A DNA stretch of 64,000 bases from Pseudomonas fluorescens (GTDB lineage: Bacteria > Pseudomonadota > Gammaproteobacteria > Pseudomonadales > Pseudomonadaceae). A program made the position numbers and the translations under genes. Below, one piece after another: positions 49,883 through 59,484 of this stretch; positions within the stretch are counted from its first letter, which is position 1; each line of letters opens with the position of its first letter. The notes under the pieces are model-generated. The model ran no database searches. It saw nothing but the letters and a program-made list of their open reading frames with translations, and was not told the origin of the DNA. Location: assembly GCF_902497995.1 (NCBI RefSeq), contig NZ_CABVII010000003.1:62001-126000 (forward strand). The letters run 5' to 3'.

Positions 49883-50929
49883 ATGAAAAAGCGTGTCGCA
49901 CTGGTGCTGGGCTCGGGTGGAGCCCGGGGCTATGCCCATATCGGGGTCATTGAAGAGATCGAGCGGCGTGGCTACGACATCGCCTGCATTGCCGGTTGCT
50001 CCATGGGTGCCGTGGTCGGCGGGATCTATGCCGCCGGCAAGCTCAAGGATTATCGCGACTGGATCGAGAGCCTCGATTACCTGGATGTGTTGCGCCTGGT
50101 CGACGTCAGTTTTCGCCTGGGTGCGATTCGCGGGGAGAAGGTCTTCGGGCAAATCCGCAAGATCGTCGGCGAAATCAATATCGAAGACCTGCGCATTCCC
50201 TACACCGCGGTGGCCACCGACTTGACCAACCAGCAGGAAATCTGGTTCCAGGAAGGTTGCCTGCACCAGGCCATGCGCGCCTCGGCGGCGATCCCCAGCC
50301 TGTTCACCCCGGTGATGCAAGGCAATCGCATGCTGGTGGACGGCGGGATCCTCAACCCTCTGCCAATCGTGCCGGTGGTGTCGAGTCACTGTGACCTGAT
50401 CATCGCGGTCAACCTCAACTCCACCAACCAGCGCCACTATCAACTGCCGGTGATCCAGCGCCCGGCCGCGTTCAAGACCCGTTTCGACAGCCTGATCAAT
50501 TCGCTCGGATCAAAGTTGCCATTTCGCCGTAAACAGGCCGAACAATTGCTGTTGCTGGAAAAGGAAGCGTTGATGGCCGAAGGGGCTGACATCAACCCCT
50601 GGATCGAATCCGCCGAACCCGAAGCCCAGCAACCGGCGGCCGCTCCTGAACGTGACGGCGCGCCTAAGTCCGCCACCGGTTCGTTCATCATCGACAATGT
50701 GGGCCCGGCCTCGTTGCTGGATTTGATCAACCAGAGTTTCGAGGTGATGCAGACGTCGTTGGCGCAGTACAAGATTGCCGGTTATCCGCCGGATATTCTG
50801 ATCAACGTACCGAAGCGGGTGTGCCGGTTTTTCGAGTTCTACAAGGCGCCGGAGCTGATCGCGCTGGGGCGGGAGATTGCGCGGGATACGCTGGATCGGT
50901 ATGAGAATGAGCAGAAGCGCGATTCTTGA
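49883..50929 (+). CDS. Patatin-like phospholipase (RssA-type)
   Basis: The 348-aa protein starts at ATG 49883; the longer frame lacks support. It begins MKKRVALVLGSGGARGYAHI with the oxyanion GSGGARG, has catalytic Ser40 in GCSMG and Asp in VDGGILNP near 152. This Ser-Asp dyad is typical of bacterial patatins. The extra C-terminal 100 residues are of uncertain fold. The protein is probably a cytosolic or membrane-associated lipase. It is monocistronic and a REPIN follows. Confidence 0.9.
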   Translation: MKKRVALVLGSGGARGYAHIGVIEEIERRGYDIACIAGCSMGAVVGGIYAAGKLKDYRDWIESLDYLDVLRLVDVSFRLGAIRGEKVFGQIRKIVGEINIEDLRIPYTAVATDLTNQQEIWFQEGCLHQAMRASAAIPSLFTPVMQGNRMLVDGGILNPLPIVPVVSSHCDLIIAVNLNSTNQRHYQLPVIQRPAAFKTRFDSLINSLGSKLPFRRKQAEQLLLLEKEALMAEGADINPWIESAEPEAQQPAAAPERDGAPKSATGSFIIDNVGPASLLDLINQSFEVMQTSLAQYKIAGYPPDILINVPKRVCRFFEFYKAPELIALGREIARDTLDRYENEQKRDS

Positions 50930-50950
50930 GGTTCTCGGGTGGATTCAAGG

Positions 50951-51050
50951 GCCTCTTCGCGGGCAAGCCTCGCTCCTACAGGGTTTGCGTCGTTCACACA
51001 GTGTGTGATCACCTCAAAACTGTAGGAGCGAGGCTTGCCCGCGAAGAGGC
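50951..51050. repeat. REPIN between patatin and kdpE
   Basis: GCCTCTTCGCGGGCAAGCCT...CGCTCCTACAG and CTGTAGGAGCGAGGCTTGCC...CGCGAAGAGGC are perfect complements of about 34 bases between convergent genes. Confidence 0.92.
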
Positions 51051-51070
51051 CCGCCCAGACAACAAAAAAA

Positions 51071-51769
51071 CTAAAGACCACCCTCACTCAAAAGCCGATA
51101 CCCCACCCCCGCCTCGGTCACGATAAACCGCGGCCGGGTCGGATCATCCGCCAGCTTCTGCCGCAAATGCCCCACCACAATCCGTAAATAGTGGCTGTCT
51201 TCGGTATGGGTCGGCCCCCAGATATCCTTGAGCAATTGCTGCTGGGTGATAACCCGCCCCGGATGCCTGGCCAATTGCGCCAGCACCGCGTACTCCTTGC
51301 GGGTCAACGCCACCTCGGCGCCATCGAGCAGCACCCGGCGATACGCCAGGTCCACGGTCAACGGGCCGAACGTCAGTGCCGCCTGTTGGGCCTCACCGGC
51401 CGGGGCCTGGCGCAACAAGGCGCGTACCCGCGCCAGAAACTCCTGGATGCCGAACGGCTTGGTCACATAGTCGTTGGCACCGCCATCGAGGGCCTCGACT
51501 TTCTGCCCTTCGCCGGCACGCACCGACAGCACCAGCACCGGCACCGTCGACCATTGGCGAAACTCACGCAGCACGTGCTGACCGTCCATGTCCGGCAAAC
51601 CGAGGTCGAGCACCAGCAAGTCCGGTTTGTTTAGCGCGGCCTGCGCCAGGCCTTCGGTACCGGTGCCGGCTTCCAGCACTTTGTAGCCCTGGGAAGCGAG
51701 GCTGATGCGCAGGAATTTGCGGATCTGCGGTTCGTCGTCGATGACCAAAATGGTCGCGGTCTGGCTCAT
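51071..51769 (-). CDS. kdpE: Response regulator KdpE
   Basis: The 232-aa protein starts at the ATG at 51767-51769 (MSQTATILVIDDEPQIRKFL); a longer frame adds ten codons inside the kdpD-kdpE gap. The receiver domain has the DD pair at residues 11-12, the phosphorylated Asp in VLDLGLPDMDG near 53 and Lys in TKPFG near 102. A C-terminal OmpR/PhoB winged helix follows (YLRIVVGHLRQKLADDPTRP). It is phosphorylated by KdpD and activates kdpFABC under K+ limitation. A matching DNA box lies upstream of kdpF. Confidence 0.95.
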   Translation of the reverse strand: MSQTATILVIDDEPQIRKFLRISLASQGYKVLEAGTGTEGLAQAALNKPDLLVLDLGLPDMDGQHVLREFRQWSTVPVLVLSVRAGEGQKVEALDGGANDYVTKPFGIQEFLARVRALLRQAPAGEAQQAALTFGPLTVDLAYRRVLLDGAEVALTRKEYAVLAQLARHPGRVITQQQLLKDIWGPTHTEDSHYLRIVVGHLRQKLADDPTRPRFIVTEAGVGYRLLSEGGL

Positions 51770-51805
51770 GGTTTTCGATCGAGGCAAGGTGAGAGGCAAA
51801 GGGTA

Positions 51806-54457
51806 TCAGGCTTCACTTTCAAAGCCCGGTTGTTCCTGCACCGGCAAGTGAAGAGCGATACAAGTGCCGCGCCCTTCGATGCCGTCGGCGACGCTGATCC
51901 GCCCGCCATGGGCACCGACCATGCCCTGACAGATTGCCAGCCCCAGCCCTGTGCCCTGTCCGCCACGATCGCCACGCGCAGCGGTGTAGAACATGTCGAA
52001 AATTTTCGCTCGATCCTCTTCCGGAATCCCGGGTCCTTCATCGCTCACCGAAAAAAACAGCTCGCTGTCATCGGCTTCGACGCGCAATTGCAGGCGCCCG
52101 TGAGCCGGTGAAAAGCGTGCAGCGTTCTCCAGCACGTTGACCAGCGCCTGTTCGATCAGCGCGGCGTGGACAAACAGCAGCGGCAACTGCGCGGACACCT
52201 CGGTGCTGACCTGCAAGGGTGCCAGCACCGCGCGCAGGCGATTGAGCGCACTGCCGACGATGTCGGCCGGCGATACCCAGTCGCGCGCCAGCTTCAGGGC
52301 GCCGTGACCGAGGCGAGTCATGTCCAGCAGGTTTTGAATGTAGCGATCGAGGCGTTCGGCTTCATCGCGCGTGCCTTCGAGCAGTTCCCGACGATCCTCC
52401 AGCGGGATGGCTTCTCCGAGGGCCAGCAGGCTGTCGATGCTACCGCGCATGGAGGTCAGCGGCGTGCGCAAATCATGGGACACCGACGCCAGCAAGGCAC
52501 TGCGCAGTTGTTCGGTTTCGCCGTGCAGCCGCGCCGCTTCCAGGTCTTCGGCCAATTGCGCCCGGGCCAGCGCCTGGGCCAGCGGCTGGCTCAACGCGGT
52601 CAACAACCGCCGACGCTGGCCGCTCAAGGCCTGACCTTCCTTGGCACACACCCCGAGCAGCGCCAGCGGTCCATCCTCCACCGAAAGCGGCCACCACCAC
52701 CAACGGCCTAACGGCAAGGTGCCGGTGCCTGCGCCAGCCGGTTGATCGTGTTGCCAGGCCCACTCGGCAGCGGCGCGTTCGGCTTCGGAAAACTCAAGCG
52801 GACCACCGGTCTCGACTGTCCAGCCACTGTTCCCGTCGCGATTGAGCAGGCACAACTTCAGATCGGTCCAGCCGATGAGGTGCTGGGCCGCCGCGCTGAC
52901 CACGGCCTGGCGATCGGTGGCGGCCGTGAGCTTGCGCGACAGGTCGAGCAGTTCCGTGGTTTCTTCCTGGGTGTCGCGCAACGCCTGCAATTGCCGGCGC
53001 TGCCGGGCCGCAAGGTTGCCGGTGAGCGCCGCCATCAGCAGGAAGAACAGCAAGGTCAGGACGTCTTCTTCGCGCTGGATGCTCAGTGAGAAATTCGGCG
53101 GAATGAACAGAAAGTCATAAGCCAGAAACGACAGCGCCGCACAGGCCAGCGCCGGACCGAGGCTGCTGCGCACCGCCACCAGCAATACGGCGGCGAGGAA
53201 CACCAGCGAGATATTCGGCAGCGGCAGAACACTCACCACTGCCCAGGCCAGCGCACTGGCCAACACCGTCGCCACGACCGCCAGGGCGTAGTCGAACCAG
53301 ACCAGCGACTGCGCCGAACGCTGGCGCGGCTGATGCTGTTCGTGATCGCTGTCGAGAACGTTGATCTCCAGGCCGCGGGCATTGCGCAGCAAGCGTGACG
53401 CCAGACCACCGCCGAACAGGCGCCGATGCCAACGCTGCCGGGACTGGCCCACCAGCACCAGGCTGGCACGACGTTCGGCGGCGTGCTGGATCAGGGTTTT
53501 CGCCACCTCGCCGGCACGCAGCAACACCACTTCACCACCGAGGCGCTCGGCCAGTTGCTGGGCGCTTTGCAGGCGCAGGCGCGACTGCTCGTCCCGCACG
53601 CTGCCATTGTCCACATGCACCAGACTCCACGGCAGGTGCCGACGCTGGGCGACGCGGCTGGCGTGACGCACCAGGCGTTCGGCCTGGGCATCGCCATCGA
53701 CGCCCACCAGCAAACGACCGCGCACCGCCGGTGCTGCCTGGCCGAGCTGGCGATAGCCCTGGGCCAGATCATTATCGACCTGGGCGGCAGCGGTTTGCAT
53801 CGCCAGTTCGCGCAGGGCGGTGAGGTTGGTCTGGGTAAAGAACGCATCGATGGCCGCCCGCGCCTGCTCCGGCACGTAGACCTTGCCATCGCGCAGGCGC
53901 TCGAGCAGCTCGCGCGGCGGCAGATCGACCAGCAGCAATTCGTAGGCCTCTTGCAACACCCAGTCCGGCAAGGTTTCGCGAACCTGCACACCGGTGATGC
54001 TGCGCACCTGGTCGTTGAGGCTTTCCAGGTGCTGGACATTGACCGTGGTGAACACGTCGATGCCCGCGGCGAGCAGCTCCTGGATGTCTTGCCAGCGCTT
54101 GGCGTGGCGACTGCCGGGGGCGTTGCTGTGGGCCAGCTCGTCCACCAGCACCAGTTTCGGCCGGGCCGCCAGCAAGGCGTCGAGGTCCATTTCTTCGAGC
54201 ATCACCCCGCGGTATTCCGAACGCACCAGAGGCTGCTGCGGCAAGCTGCCGAGCAGTGCCTCGGTTTCGGCGCGGCCATGGGTTTCGACCACCCCGGCGA
54301 TGACTTTGACGCCCTGACGCAGTTGGCTGTGGGCCGCTTGCAGCATGGCGTAGGTCTTGCCGACACCGGGCGCGGCGCCGAGGAACACCTTGAGCCGGCC
54401 ACGGCCATCCCGGGGCAGGTCTGCTAACAGCGCATCGGCGCGGCCGGAGTTGCTCAT
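51806..54457 (-). CDS. kdpD: Sensor histidine kinase KdpD
   Basis: The 883-aa protein has the KdpD N-terminal domain with a Walker A loop (GAAPGVGKTYAML near residue 27), a USP-like segment (GRLLVGVDGDAQAERLVRHA near 245), four closely spaced TM helices (near 390-485), a GAF-like part and the kinase core: VSHDLRTPLTS with the phosphorylated His near 661, then NVLENAARFSP and GQGTGLGLAICQG. It senses low K+ or turgor and signals to KdpE. It is downstream of kdpC, separated by a REPIN. Length is normal. Confidence 0.96.
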   Translation of the reverse strand: MSNSGRADALLADLPRDGRGRLKVFLGAAPGVGKTYAMLQAAHSQLRQGVKVIAGVVETHGRAETEALLGSLPQQPLVRSEYRGVMLEEMDLDALLAARPKLVLVDELAHSNAPGSRHAKRWQDIQELLAAGIDVFTTVNVQHLESLNDQVRSITGVQVRETLPDWVLQEAYELLLVDLPPRELLERLRDGKVYVPEQARAAIDAFFTQTNLTALRELAMQTAAAQVDNDLAQGYRQLGQAAPAVRGRLLVGVDGDAQAERLVRHASRVAQRRHLPWSLVHVDNGSVRDEQSRLRLQSAQQLAERLGGEVVLLRAGEVAKTLIQHAAERRASLVLVGQSRQRWHRRLFGGGLASRLLRNARGLEINVLDSDHEQHQPRQRSAQSLVWFDYALAVVATVLASALAWAVVSVLPLPNISLVFLAAVLLVAVRSSLGPALACAALSFLAYDFLFIPPNFSLSIQREEDVLTLLFFLLMAALTGNLAARQRRQLQALRDTQEETTELLDLSRKLTAATDRQAVVSAAAQHLIGWTDLKLCLLNRDGNSGWTVETGGPLEFSEAERAAAEWAWQHDQPAGAGTGTLPLGRWWWWPLSVEDGPLALLGVCAKEGQALSGQRRRLLTALSQPLAQALARAQLAEDLEAARLHGETEQLRSALLASVSHDLRTPLTSMRGSIDSLLALGEAIPLEDRRELLEGTRDEAERLDRYIQNLLDMTRLGHGALKLARDWVSPADIVGSALNRLRAVLAPLQVSTEVSAQLPLLFVHAALIEQALVNVLENAARFSPAHGRLQLRVEADDSELFFSVSDEGPGIPEEDRAKIFDMFYTAARGDRGGQGTGLGLAICQGMVGAHGGRISVADGIEGRGTCIALHLPVQEQPGFESEA

Positions 54458-54500
54458 GCTTGGGGATCTCTTTTTTCAGAGGTTGATGTGGTGTCTGTGA

Positions 54501-54605
54501 GGCCGTCTTCGCGAGCAAGCCCGCTCCCACATTAGTTGGATGTCGTGCACATAAATTGTGACCACTGAAGATCGAATGTGGGAGCGGGCTTGCTCGCGAA
54601 TGGCC
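54501..54605. repeat. REPIN between kdpC and kdpD
   Basis: CTTCGCGAGCAAGCCCGCTC...CCACA and TGTGGGAGCGGGCTTGCTCG...CGAA face outward around about 45 bases, inside the kdp cluster. Confidence 0.9.
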
Positions 54606-54616
54606 GCACCGCCGAT

Positions 54617-55162
54617 CTACAGGTTCTCAAGCGCCCTATTCAGCGCCAACACATTCACCACCGGCGGCCCCACCAACGGCTGCTCGATGTGCGCATCCAG
54701 CAGCTGCTGCAGCGCAGACACCGGCAAATTGCGCACCGCCGCCACTCGCGCCAGTTGATAGGCAATCGCCGCTGGTGGCAAGTGTGGATCGAGGCCGCTG
54801 CCAGAAGTGGTGAGCAGCGCCAACGGCACCGGCCCCTGGCCGGGCACCCACAGTTTATTGGCCTCATCGATCACCCTCGTGGCCAGGGCCGGGTTGCTCG
54901 GCGAGAGGTTGCTGGCGCTGCTCGATACGGTGGCAAAGGCTCCCGCCGATGGCCGTGGATGGAACCAGGCGTCACCGGTGAAATCCTGGGCGATCAACGC
55001 CGAACCTCGGACCTTGCCGTCGGCGTCGCGCACCAGGCTGCCATTGGCTTGATCCGGGAACGCGACCTGGGCGACACCGGTGACCAGCAAGGGGTAGGCG
55101 ACGCCCGTGATCAGGGTCATCAGGACCAACAGGCTCAGGGCCGGACGTATCAGAGTGGACAT
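54617..55162 (-). CDS. kdpC: K+-transporting ATPase subunit C
   Basis: The 181-aa protein has one N-terminal TM helix (residues 6-28, [20 protein letters not shown] next to it). It carries the typical segments [20 protein letters not shown] and [20 protein letters not shown], and ends ALNRALEN(L). KdpC helps assemble the complex and raises ATP affinity of KdpB. It lies downstream of kdpB with a REPIN between them. Confidence 0.95.
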   Translation of the reverse strand: MSTLIRPALSLLVLMTLITGVAYPLLVTGVAQVAFPDQANGSLVRDADGKVRGSALIAQDFTGDAWFHPRPSAGAFATVSSSASNLSPSNPALATRVIDEANKLWVPGQGPVPLALLTTSGSGLDPHLPPAAIAYQLARVAAVRNLPVSALQQLLDAHIEQPLVGPPVVNVLALNRALENL

Positions 55163-55219
55163 TTCAAACTCCTCGAATTCGGTAAACAGATACAGCGTTC
55201 AATCAGTTGGACCGTGTCG

Positions 55220-55313
55220 TCTTCTTCGCGAGCAAGTCCGCTCCCACATTTGAAATGCATTCCCCTGTGGGAGCGGCGGTGCGACGATTCGACTTGCTCG
55301 CGAAGGCGGTGTG
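55220..55313. repeat. REP pair between kdpB and kdpC
   Basis: CTTCTTCGCGAGCAAGTCCG...CTCCCACA is followed by CCTGTGGGAGCGGCGGTGCG...ACGATTCGACTTGCTCGCGAAGG; the second unit holds the extra CGGTGCGACGATTCGACTTG module. Confidence 0.88.
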
Positions 55314-55333
55314 ATTGGCACACCGCACCAGAA

Positions 55334-57394
55334 TCAAACCAGATGCAACGCCGTCAACAGCATGTCGATCGCCTTGATCCCCACGAACGGCACCACAATC
55401 CCGCCCAGCCCGTAGATCAGCAGATTGCGGCGCAGCAACGCCGCAGCACTCGCCGCCTGCACCCGCACACCGCGCAAGGCCAATGGGATAAGCACCACGA
55501 TGATCAAGGCGTTGAACACGATCGCCGAGAGGATCGCGCTCTGCGGACTGCTCAGGTGCATGACGTTGAGCACGCCGAGTTGCGGGTAGATCGAGGCGAA
55601 CAACGCCGGCAGGATCGCAAAATATTTGGCCACGTCGTTGGCGATGGAGAAGGTCGTCAATGCGCCGCGGGTCACCAGCAATTCCTTGCCGATCTGCACC
55701 ACGTCCAGCAGCTTGGTCGGGTCGCTGTCGAGGTCGACCATGTTCGCGGCCTCGCGCGCGGCTTGCGTGCCGTCGTTCATCGCCATGCCGACATCCGCCT
55801 GGGCCAGGGCCGGGGCATCGTTGGCGCCGTCACCGCACATGGCGACCAGGCGACCGTCGTTCTGTTCATGGCGAATGCGCGCCAGTTTTTTCTCCGGCGT
55901 GGCTTCGGCCAACACGTCATCCACGCCCGCCTCGGCCGCAATCGCCGCCGCCGTCAGCGGGTTGTCGCCGGTCACCATGACCGTGCGTATCCCCAGTTTG
56001 CGCAGCTCGGCGAAACGCTCGCGAATGCCTGGCTTGACCACGTCCTTGAGGTGAATCGCACCAAGCAATTGACCGTCGGCGCAGACCAGCAAGGGGGTGC
56101 CGCCGCTTTGGGCAATCCTGTCGATTTCACGGGACAAGGCGGGTGCGAGATCGGCACGCGTGAGGCCGACGAACGTCAGCAGCGAATCCACCGCGCCCTT
56201 GCGATAGACCCGCCCCTGATAATCGACACCGGACAGGCGAGTCTCGGCACTGAACGGCACCGCCATCAGCACTTCGAGGGCCGGCTCGGGCTGTGGATGA
56301 GTCCCGCGCAAGTACTCGACAATGGATTTGCCTTCCGCCGTGTCATCGGCCAGCGAAGCGAACAGCGCGCCTTCGGCCAGCTCCCTGGCGCTGACACCCG
56401 GCGCTGCATGAACCGCGGTGCAACGCCGATTACCGAAGGTGATGGTGCCGGTCTTGTCCAGCAGCAGGACGTGCACGTCCCCCGCCGCTTCCACGGCGCG
56501 ACCGGATTTGGCAATCACGTTCAGACGCACCAGACGATCCATCCCGGCAATACCGATGGCGGACAGCAACCCGCCGATGGTGGTCGGAATCAGCGTGACC
56601 AATAACGCCACCAGGAACACCAGCGGCAGACTGCCATTGGCGAAGTGGGCGAAGGGTTGCAGGGTGACAACCACCAGCAGGAAGATCAGGGTCAGGCCGA
56701 TCAGCAGGATGTCGAGCGCCACTTCGTTCGGGGTCTTCTGGCGTTTGGCGCCTTCGACCAGAGCGATCATGCGATCCAGGGTCGACTCACCGGGATTGGC
56801 GGTGATGCGCACCAGCAGCCAGTCGGACACCAGGCGGGTGTTGCCGGTGACGGCCGAACGGTCGCCGCCGGATTCACGGATCACTGGCGCGGATTCGCCG
56901 GTGATCGCCGCTTCGTTGACCGCGGCGATGCCTTCGATCACTTCGCCGTCACCGGGGATCATTTCCCCCGCTTCGACGCGCACCACATCGCCCTTGCGCA
57001 GACTGGCAGCGGGCACCACCTGGAAGGCGCCACCGGTGGTTTTGCGGCGGGCGCTCAAGCCTTCGCTACCGGCCTTGAGGCTATCGGCGCGAGCCTTGCC
57101 GCGACCTTCGGCCAGGGCTTCGGCGAAGTTGGCGAAGAGCACGGTGAACCACAGCCACAGCGCAATTTGCGCGGCGACAAAGGTCGGCACGGCACTGTCA
57201 GGAATGAAGCACAGCACGGTGGTGAGGATAGCGGTCAGTTCGACCACCAGCATCACCGGTGCACGCTGCAATTGCCGTGGGTCGAGCTTGACGAAGGCTT
57301 GCACCAGCGCCGGGCGCCACAGGGCCGAGATTGCGGTTTTCGGTTGTTCCGGCGCCTTGACGGTGGCCGGTTTGATTGCGGGCATATTCATCAT
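55334..57394 (-). CDS. kdpB: K+-transporting P-type ATPase subunit B
   Basis: The 686-aa P-type ATPase has [25 protein letters not shown] (actuator loop), the phosphorylation motif [11 protein letters not shown] near residue 312, and [16 protein letters not shown] (hinge). TM helices lie at about 47-85, 220-270 and in the last 100 residues. It hydrolyses ATP to drive K+ uptake through KdpA. AGGAG precedes the ATG at six bases. It follows kdpA by 21 bases. Confidence 0.97.
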   Translation of the reverse strand: MMNMPAIKPATVKAPEQPKTAISALWRPALVQAFVKLDPRQLQRAPVMLVVELTAILTTVLCFIPDSAVPTFVAAQIALWLWFTVLFANFAEALAEGRGKARADSLKAGSEGLSARRKTTGGAFQVVPAASLRKGDVVRVEAGEMIPGDGEVIEGIAAVNEAAITGESAPVIRESGGDRSAVTGNTRLVSDWLLVRITANPGESTLDRMIALVEGAKRQKTPNEVALDILLIGLTLIFLLVVVTLQPFAHFANGSLPLVFLVALLVTLIPTTIGGLLSAIGIAGMDRLVRLNVIAKSGRAVEAAGDVHVLLLDKTGTITFGNRRCTAVHAAPGVSARELAEGALFASLADDTAEGKSIVEYLRGTHPQPEPALEVLMAVPFSAETRLSGVDYQGRVYRKGAVDSLLTFVGLTRADLAPALSREIDRIAQSGGTPLLVCADGQLLGAIHLKDVVKPGIRERFAELRKLGIRTVMVTGDNPLTAAAIAAEAGVDDVLAEATPEKKLARIRHEQNDGRLVAMCGDGANDAPALAQADVGMAMNDGTQAAREAANMVDLDSDPTKLLDVVQIGKELLVTRGALTTFSIANDVAKYFAILPALFASIYPQLGVLNVMHLSSPQSAILSAIVFNALIIVVLIPLALRGVRVQAASAAALLRRNLLIYGLGGIVVPFVGIKAIDMLLTALHLV

Positions 57395-57415
57395 CCTGCT
57401 CCTAAAAAAAGAGGC

Positions 57416-59116
57416 TCAGAAGCCCATGCTCAAATGTTCGGCAATCGGGCCCAACGCCAAGGTCGGCAAGAAGGTCAAACCGCCCACCAGCAAAATGGTC
57501 ACGGTCAGCAAGGTCACGAACAACGGGCCATGGGTCGGGAAGCTGTTCTGGCCGATCGGCGCGGTCTTCTTCATCGCCAGGCTGCCGGCCAAAGCCAGTA
57601 CCGGCAGGATGTAGCCAAAGCGACCGATCAACATGCCCAGGCCCAGCATCAGGTTGTGAAATGCGCTGTTGGCACCAAAGCCGGCAAACGCCGAACCGTT
57701 GTTGGCACTGGCCGAGGTGTAGGCGTACAGCAACTGACTGAAGCCATGGGCGCCGGGATTGCTCACCGCCGCGACCGGGCCTGGCAGACTGGCGGCGATG
57801 GCGCCGAGCACCAGCACCAGCACGCCGACCGGCATCACCAGCAAGGTCACCACCAGCAGTTGCACTTCCCTGGCCTGCAACTTCTTGCCCAGGTATTCCG
57901 GCGTGCGACCAATCATCAGCCCGGCGAGGAACACCGCAATCAGCACGTTGAGCAACATGCCGTAGAGCCCGGCGCCGACGCCGCCGAAAATCACTTCGCC
58001 GACCATCATGTTGACCAGCGCCACCATGCCGCTCAGCGGGTTGAGGCTGTCGTGCATGCCGTTGACCGAACCGTTGGACGCCGCGGTGGTGGTCACCGAC
58101 CACAGCACCGTGGCGGTGGTGCCGAACCGCGCTTCCTTGCCTTCCAGCGGCGCGGCCTGTTCGACGGCGACGCTATTCAGGGTCGGGTTCGGTTGGTACT
58201 CGGCCCACAGCGAAGTCGCGCCGCCGATCAGGAACAGCGCCAGCATGCAAGCGATGATCGCGCGGCTCTGACGCAGGTCTTTGACGTAATGGCCGAAGGT
58301 GAACACCAGAGCCACCGGGATCAGGATGATCGACGCCATCTCGAACAGGTTGCTCCAGGCCGTCGGGTTCTCGAACGGATGCGCCGAGTTGACGCCGAAG
58401 AAGCCACCACCGTTGGTGCCCAGTTGCTTGATCGCAATCTGGCTGGCGGCCGGGCCGAGCGGGATCACCTGATCGACGCCCTGCACGGTCACGGCATTCA
58501 CGTACTGCGCGAAGGTTTGTGGCACGCCCTGCCAGACCAGATACAGCGCCAGCAGCAGGCACAGCGGCAGGAGGCCGTAGAGGGTGGCGCGGGTCATGTC
58601 GACCCAGAAGTTGCCCAGGGTCGCGGCCGACTTGCGACCGATACCGCGACACAACGCCACCAATACCGACAGGCCGGTCGCGGCGCTGACGAAGTTCTGC
58701 ACGGTGAGGCCGGCCATCTGGCTGAGGTAACTCAGGGACGCTTCACCGCTGTAGGCCTGCCAGTTGGTGTTGGTCATGAAACTGATGGCGGTATTGAACG
58801 CCAACGTCCACTCCTGACCCGGCAAGTGCTGCGGGTTGAGCGGCAAGTGGTCCTGGAACAAAAGGATCATGAACAACAGCAAGAAGCCCGCGAGGTTGAA
58901 GGCGAGCAAGGCCAGGGTGTATTTCTGCCAGCTATGTTCGGCCTGCGGATCAACGCCGGCCACTGTGTAGCACCCGCGCTCGACCGGTCCGAGGATCGGC
59001 GTCAGCCAGGTGCGCTGCCCCTCCATGACCTTGTAATAGAACCGCCCGAGAAACGGCGCTGGGATCAGCACCACGGCCAGGAAGGCGAGGATCAGCCAAT
59101 AGTCATAACTGTGCAT
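57416..59116 (-). CDS. kdpA: K+-transporting ATPase subunit A
   Basis: The 566-aa protein starts at the ATG at 59114-59116 (MHSYDYWLILAFLAVVLIPA). It has about ten TM helices and four selectivity-filter-like loops, of which NTAISFMTNTNWQAYSG, IKQLGTNGGGFFGVNSAHPF, NGSVNGMHDSLNPL and NNGSAFAGFGAN are visible. KdpA is the K+-selective channel-like subunit. kdpF overlaps its first five codons. Length is close to the usual 557-565. Confidence 0.97.
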   Translation of the reverse strand: MHSYDYWLILAFLAVVLIPAPFLGRFYYKVMEGQRTWLTPILGPVERGCYTVAGVDPQAEHSWQKYTLALLAFNLAGFLLLFMILLFQDHLPLNPQHLPGQEWTLAFNTAISFMTNTNWQAYSGEASLSYLSQMAGLTVQNFVSAATGLSVLVALCRGIGRKSAATLGNFWVDMTRATLYGLLPLCLLLALYLVWQGVPQTFAQYVNAVTVQGVDQVIPLGPAASQIAIKQLGTNGGGFFGVNSAHPFENPTAWSNLFEMASIILIPVALVFTFGHYVKDLRQSRAIIACMLALFLIGGATSLWAEYQPNPTLNSVAVEQAAPLEGKEARFGTTATVLWSVTTTAASNGSVNGMHDSLNPLSGMVALVNMMVGEVIFGGVGAGLYGMLLNVLIAVFLAGLMIGRTPEYLGKKLQAREVQLLVVTLLVMPVGVLVLVLGAIAASLPGPVAAVSNPGAHGFSQLLYAYTSASANNGSAFAGFGANSAFHNLMLGLGMLIGRFGYILPVLALAGSLAMKKTAPIGQNSFPTHGPLFVTLLTVTILLVGGLTFLPTLALGPIAEHLSMGF

Positions 59117-59213
59117 GGCCGCTCCTGGTTTCGTCCGCGCGCAACAGCGCAACCAACAGATAAATGAACAGTCCCACTGCCAGCAGCAGTGACACTCCGT
59201 CCAGAACGCTCAT
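59103..59213 (-). CDS. kdpF: KdpF small subunit
   Basis: A 36-codon frame from the ATG at 59211-59213, with GGAGAA upstream, reads MSVLDGVSLLLAVGLFIYLL followed by VALLRADETRSGHAQL. It is one TM helix, as expected for KdpF, which stabilises the KdpABC complex. The C-terminus runs 14 bases into kdpA. Usual KdpF is about 29 aa, so this one has a short tail encoded by the overlap. Confidence 0.92.
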   Translation of the reverse strand: MSVLDGVSLLLAVGLFIYLLVALLRADETRSGHAQL

Positions 59214-59299
59214 GGAAATTCTCCGTGTTACGGCGTATTGCCGCGTTGCAGTCATTGTCGGCAGGGAGGCTGTAAAGGAACGAGATCGAGGGAGGTGGC

Positions 59300-59320
59300 G
59301 GGGTATAAAGAAAGCGTAAA
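59300..59320 (-). promoter_or_regulatory. Putative KdpE box upstream of kdpFABC
   Basis: On the minus strand the sequence TTTACGCTTTCTTTATACCC, then C and GCC, matches the form I recall for the E. coli KdpE site (TTTA-nn-CTTT-n-TTTA-n-ACCCCGCC) in all the fixed positions. It lies 87 bases upstream of the kdpF start. Confidence 0.75.
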
Positions 59321-59484
59321 GAGTGGGGTTACGCTGGGGTTATAGGGGTGTTCGGGCGGAGCTCTCTGCGATCAGCCCGCGAGGCGTGGTGGATTGAGCC
59401 AAAGGGTCGACATCTGCTACTCGCATCAGCGCACGCTTTAAGCAAGAATGTCGGCCATTGATGACTATTGCCGGAGTAATACCC

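Noticed and set aside
1308..55313. Many repeated palindromes considered as a CRISPR array
   Set aside because: They are scattered over 50 kb, single or paired, of REP sequence, with no regular spacers and no cas genes.
54578..59167. Plus-strand frames of 675 and 840 codons across kdpC, kdpB and kdpA
   Set aside because: They are antisense to a complete kdp operon with every motif in place; composition is typical of reverse-complement reading.
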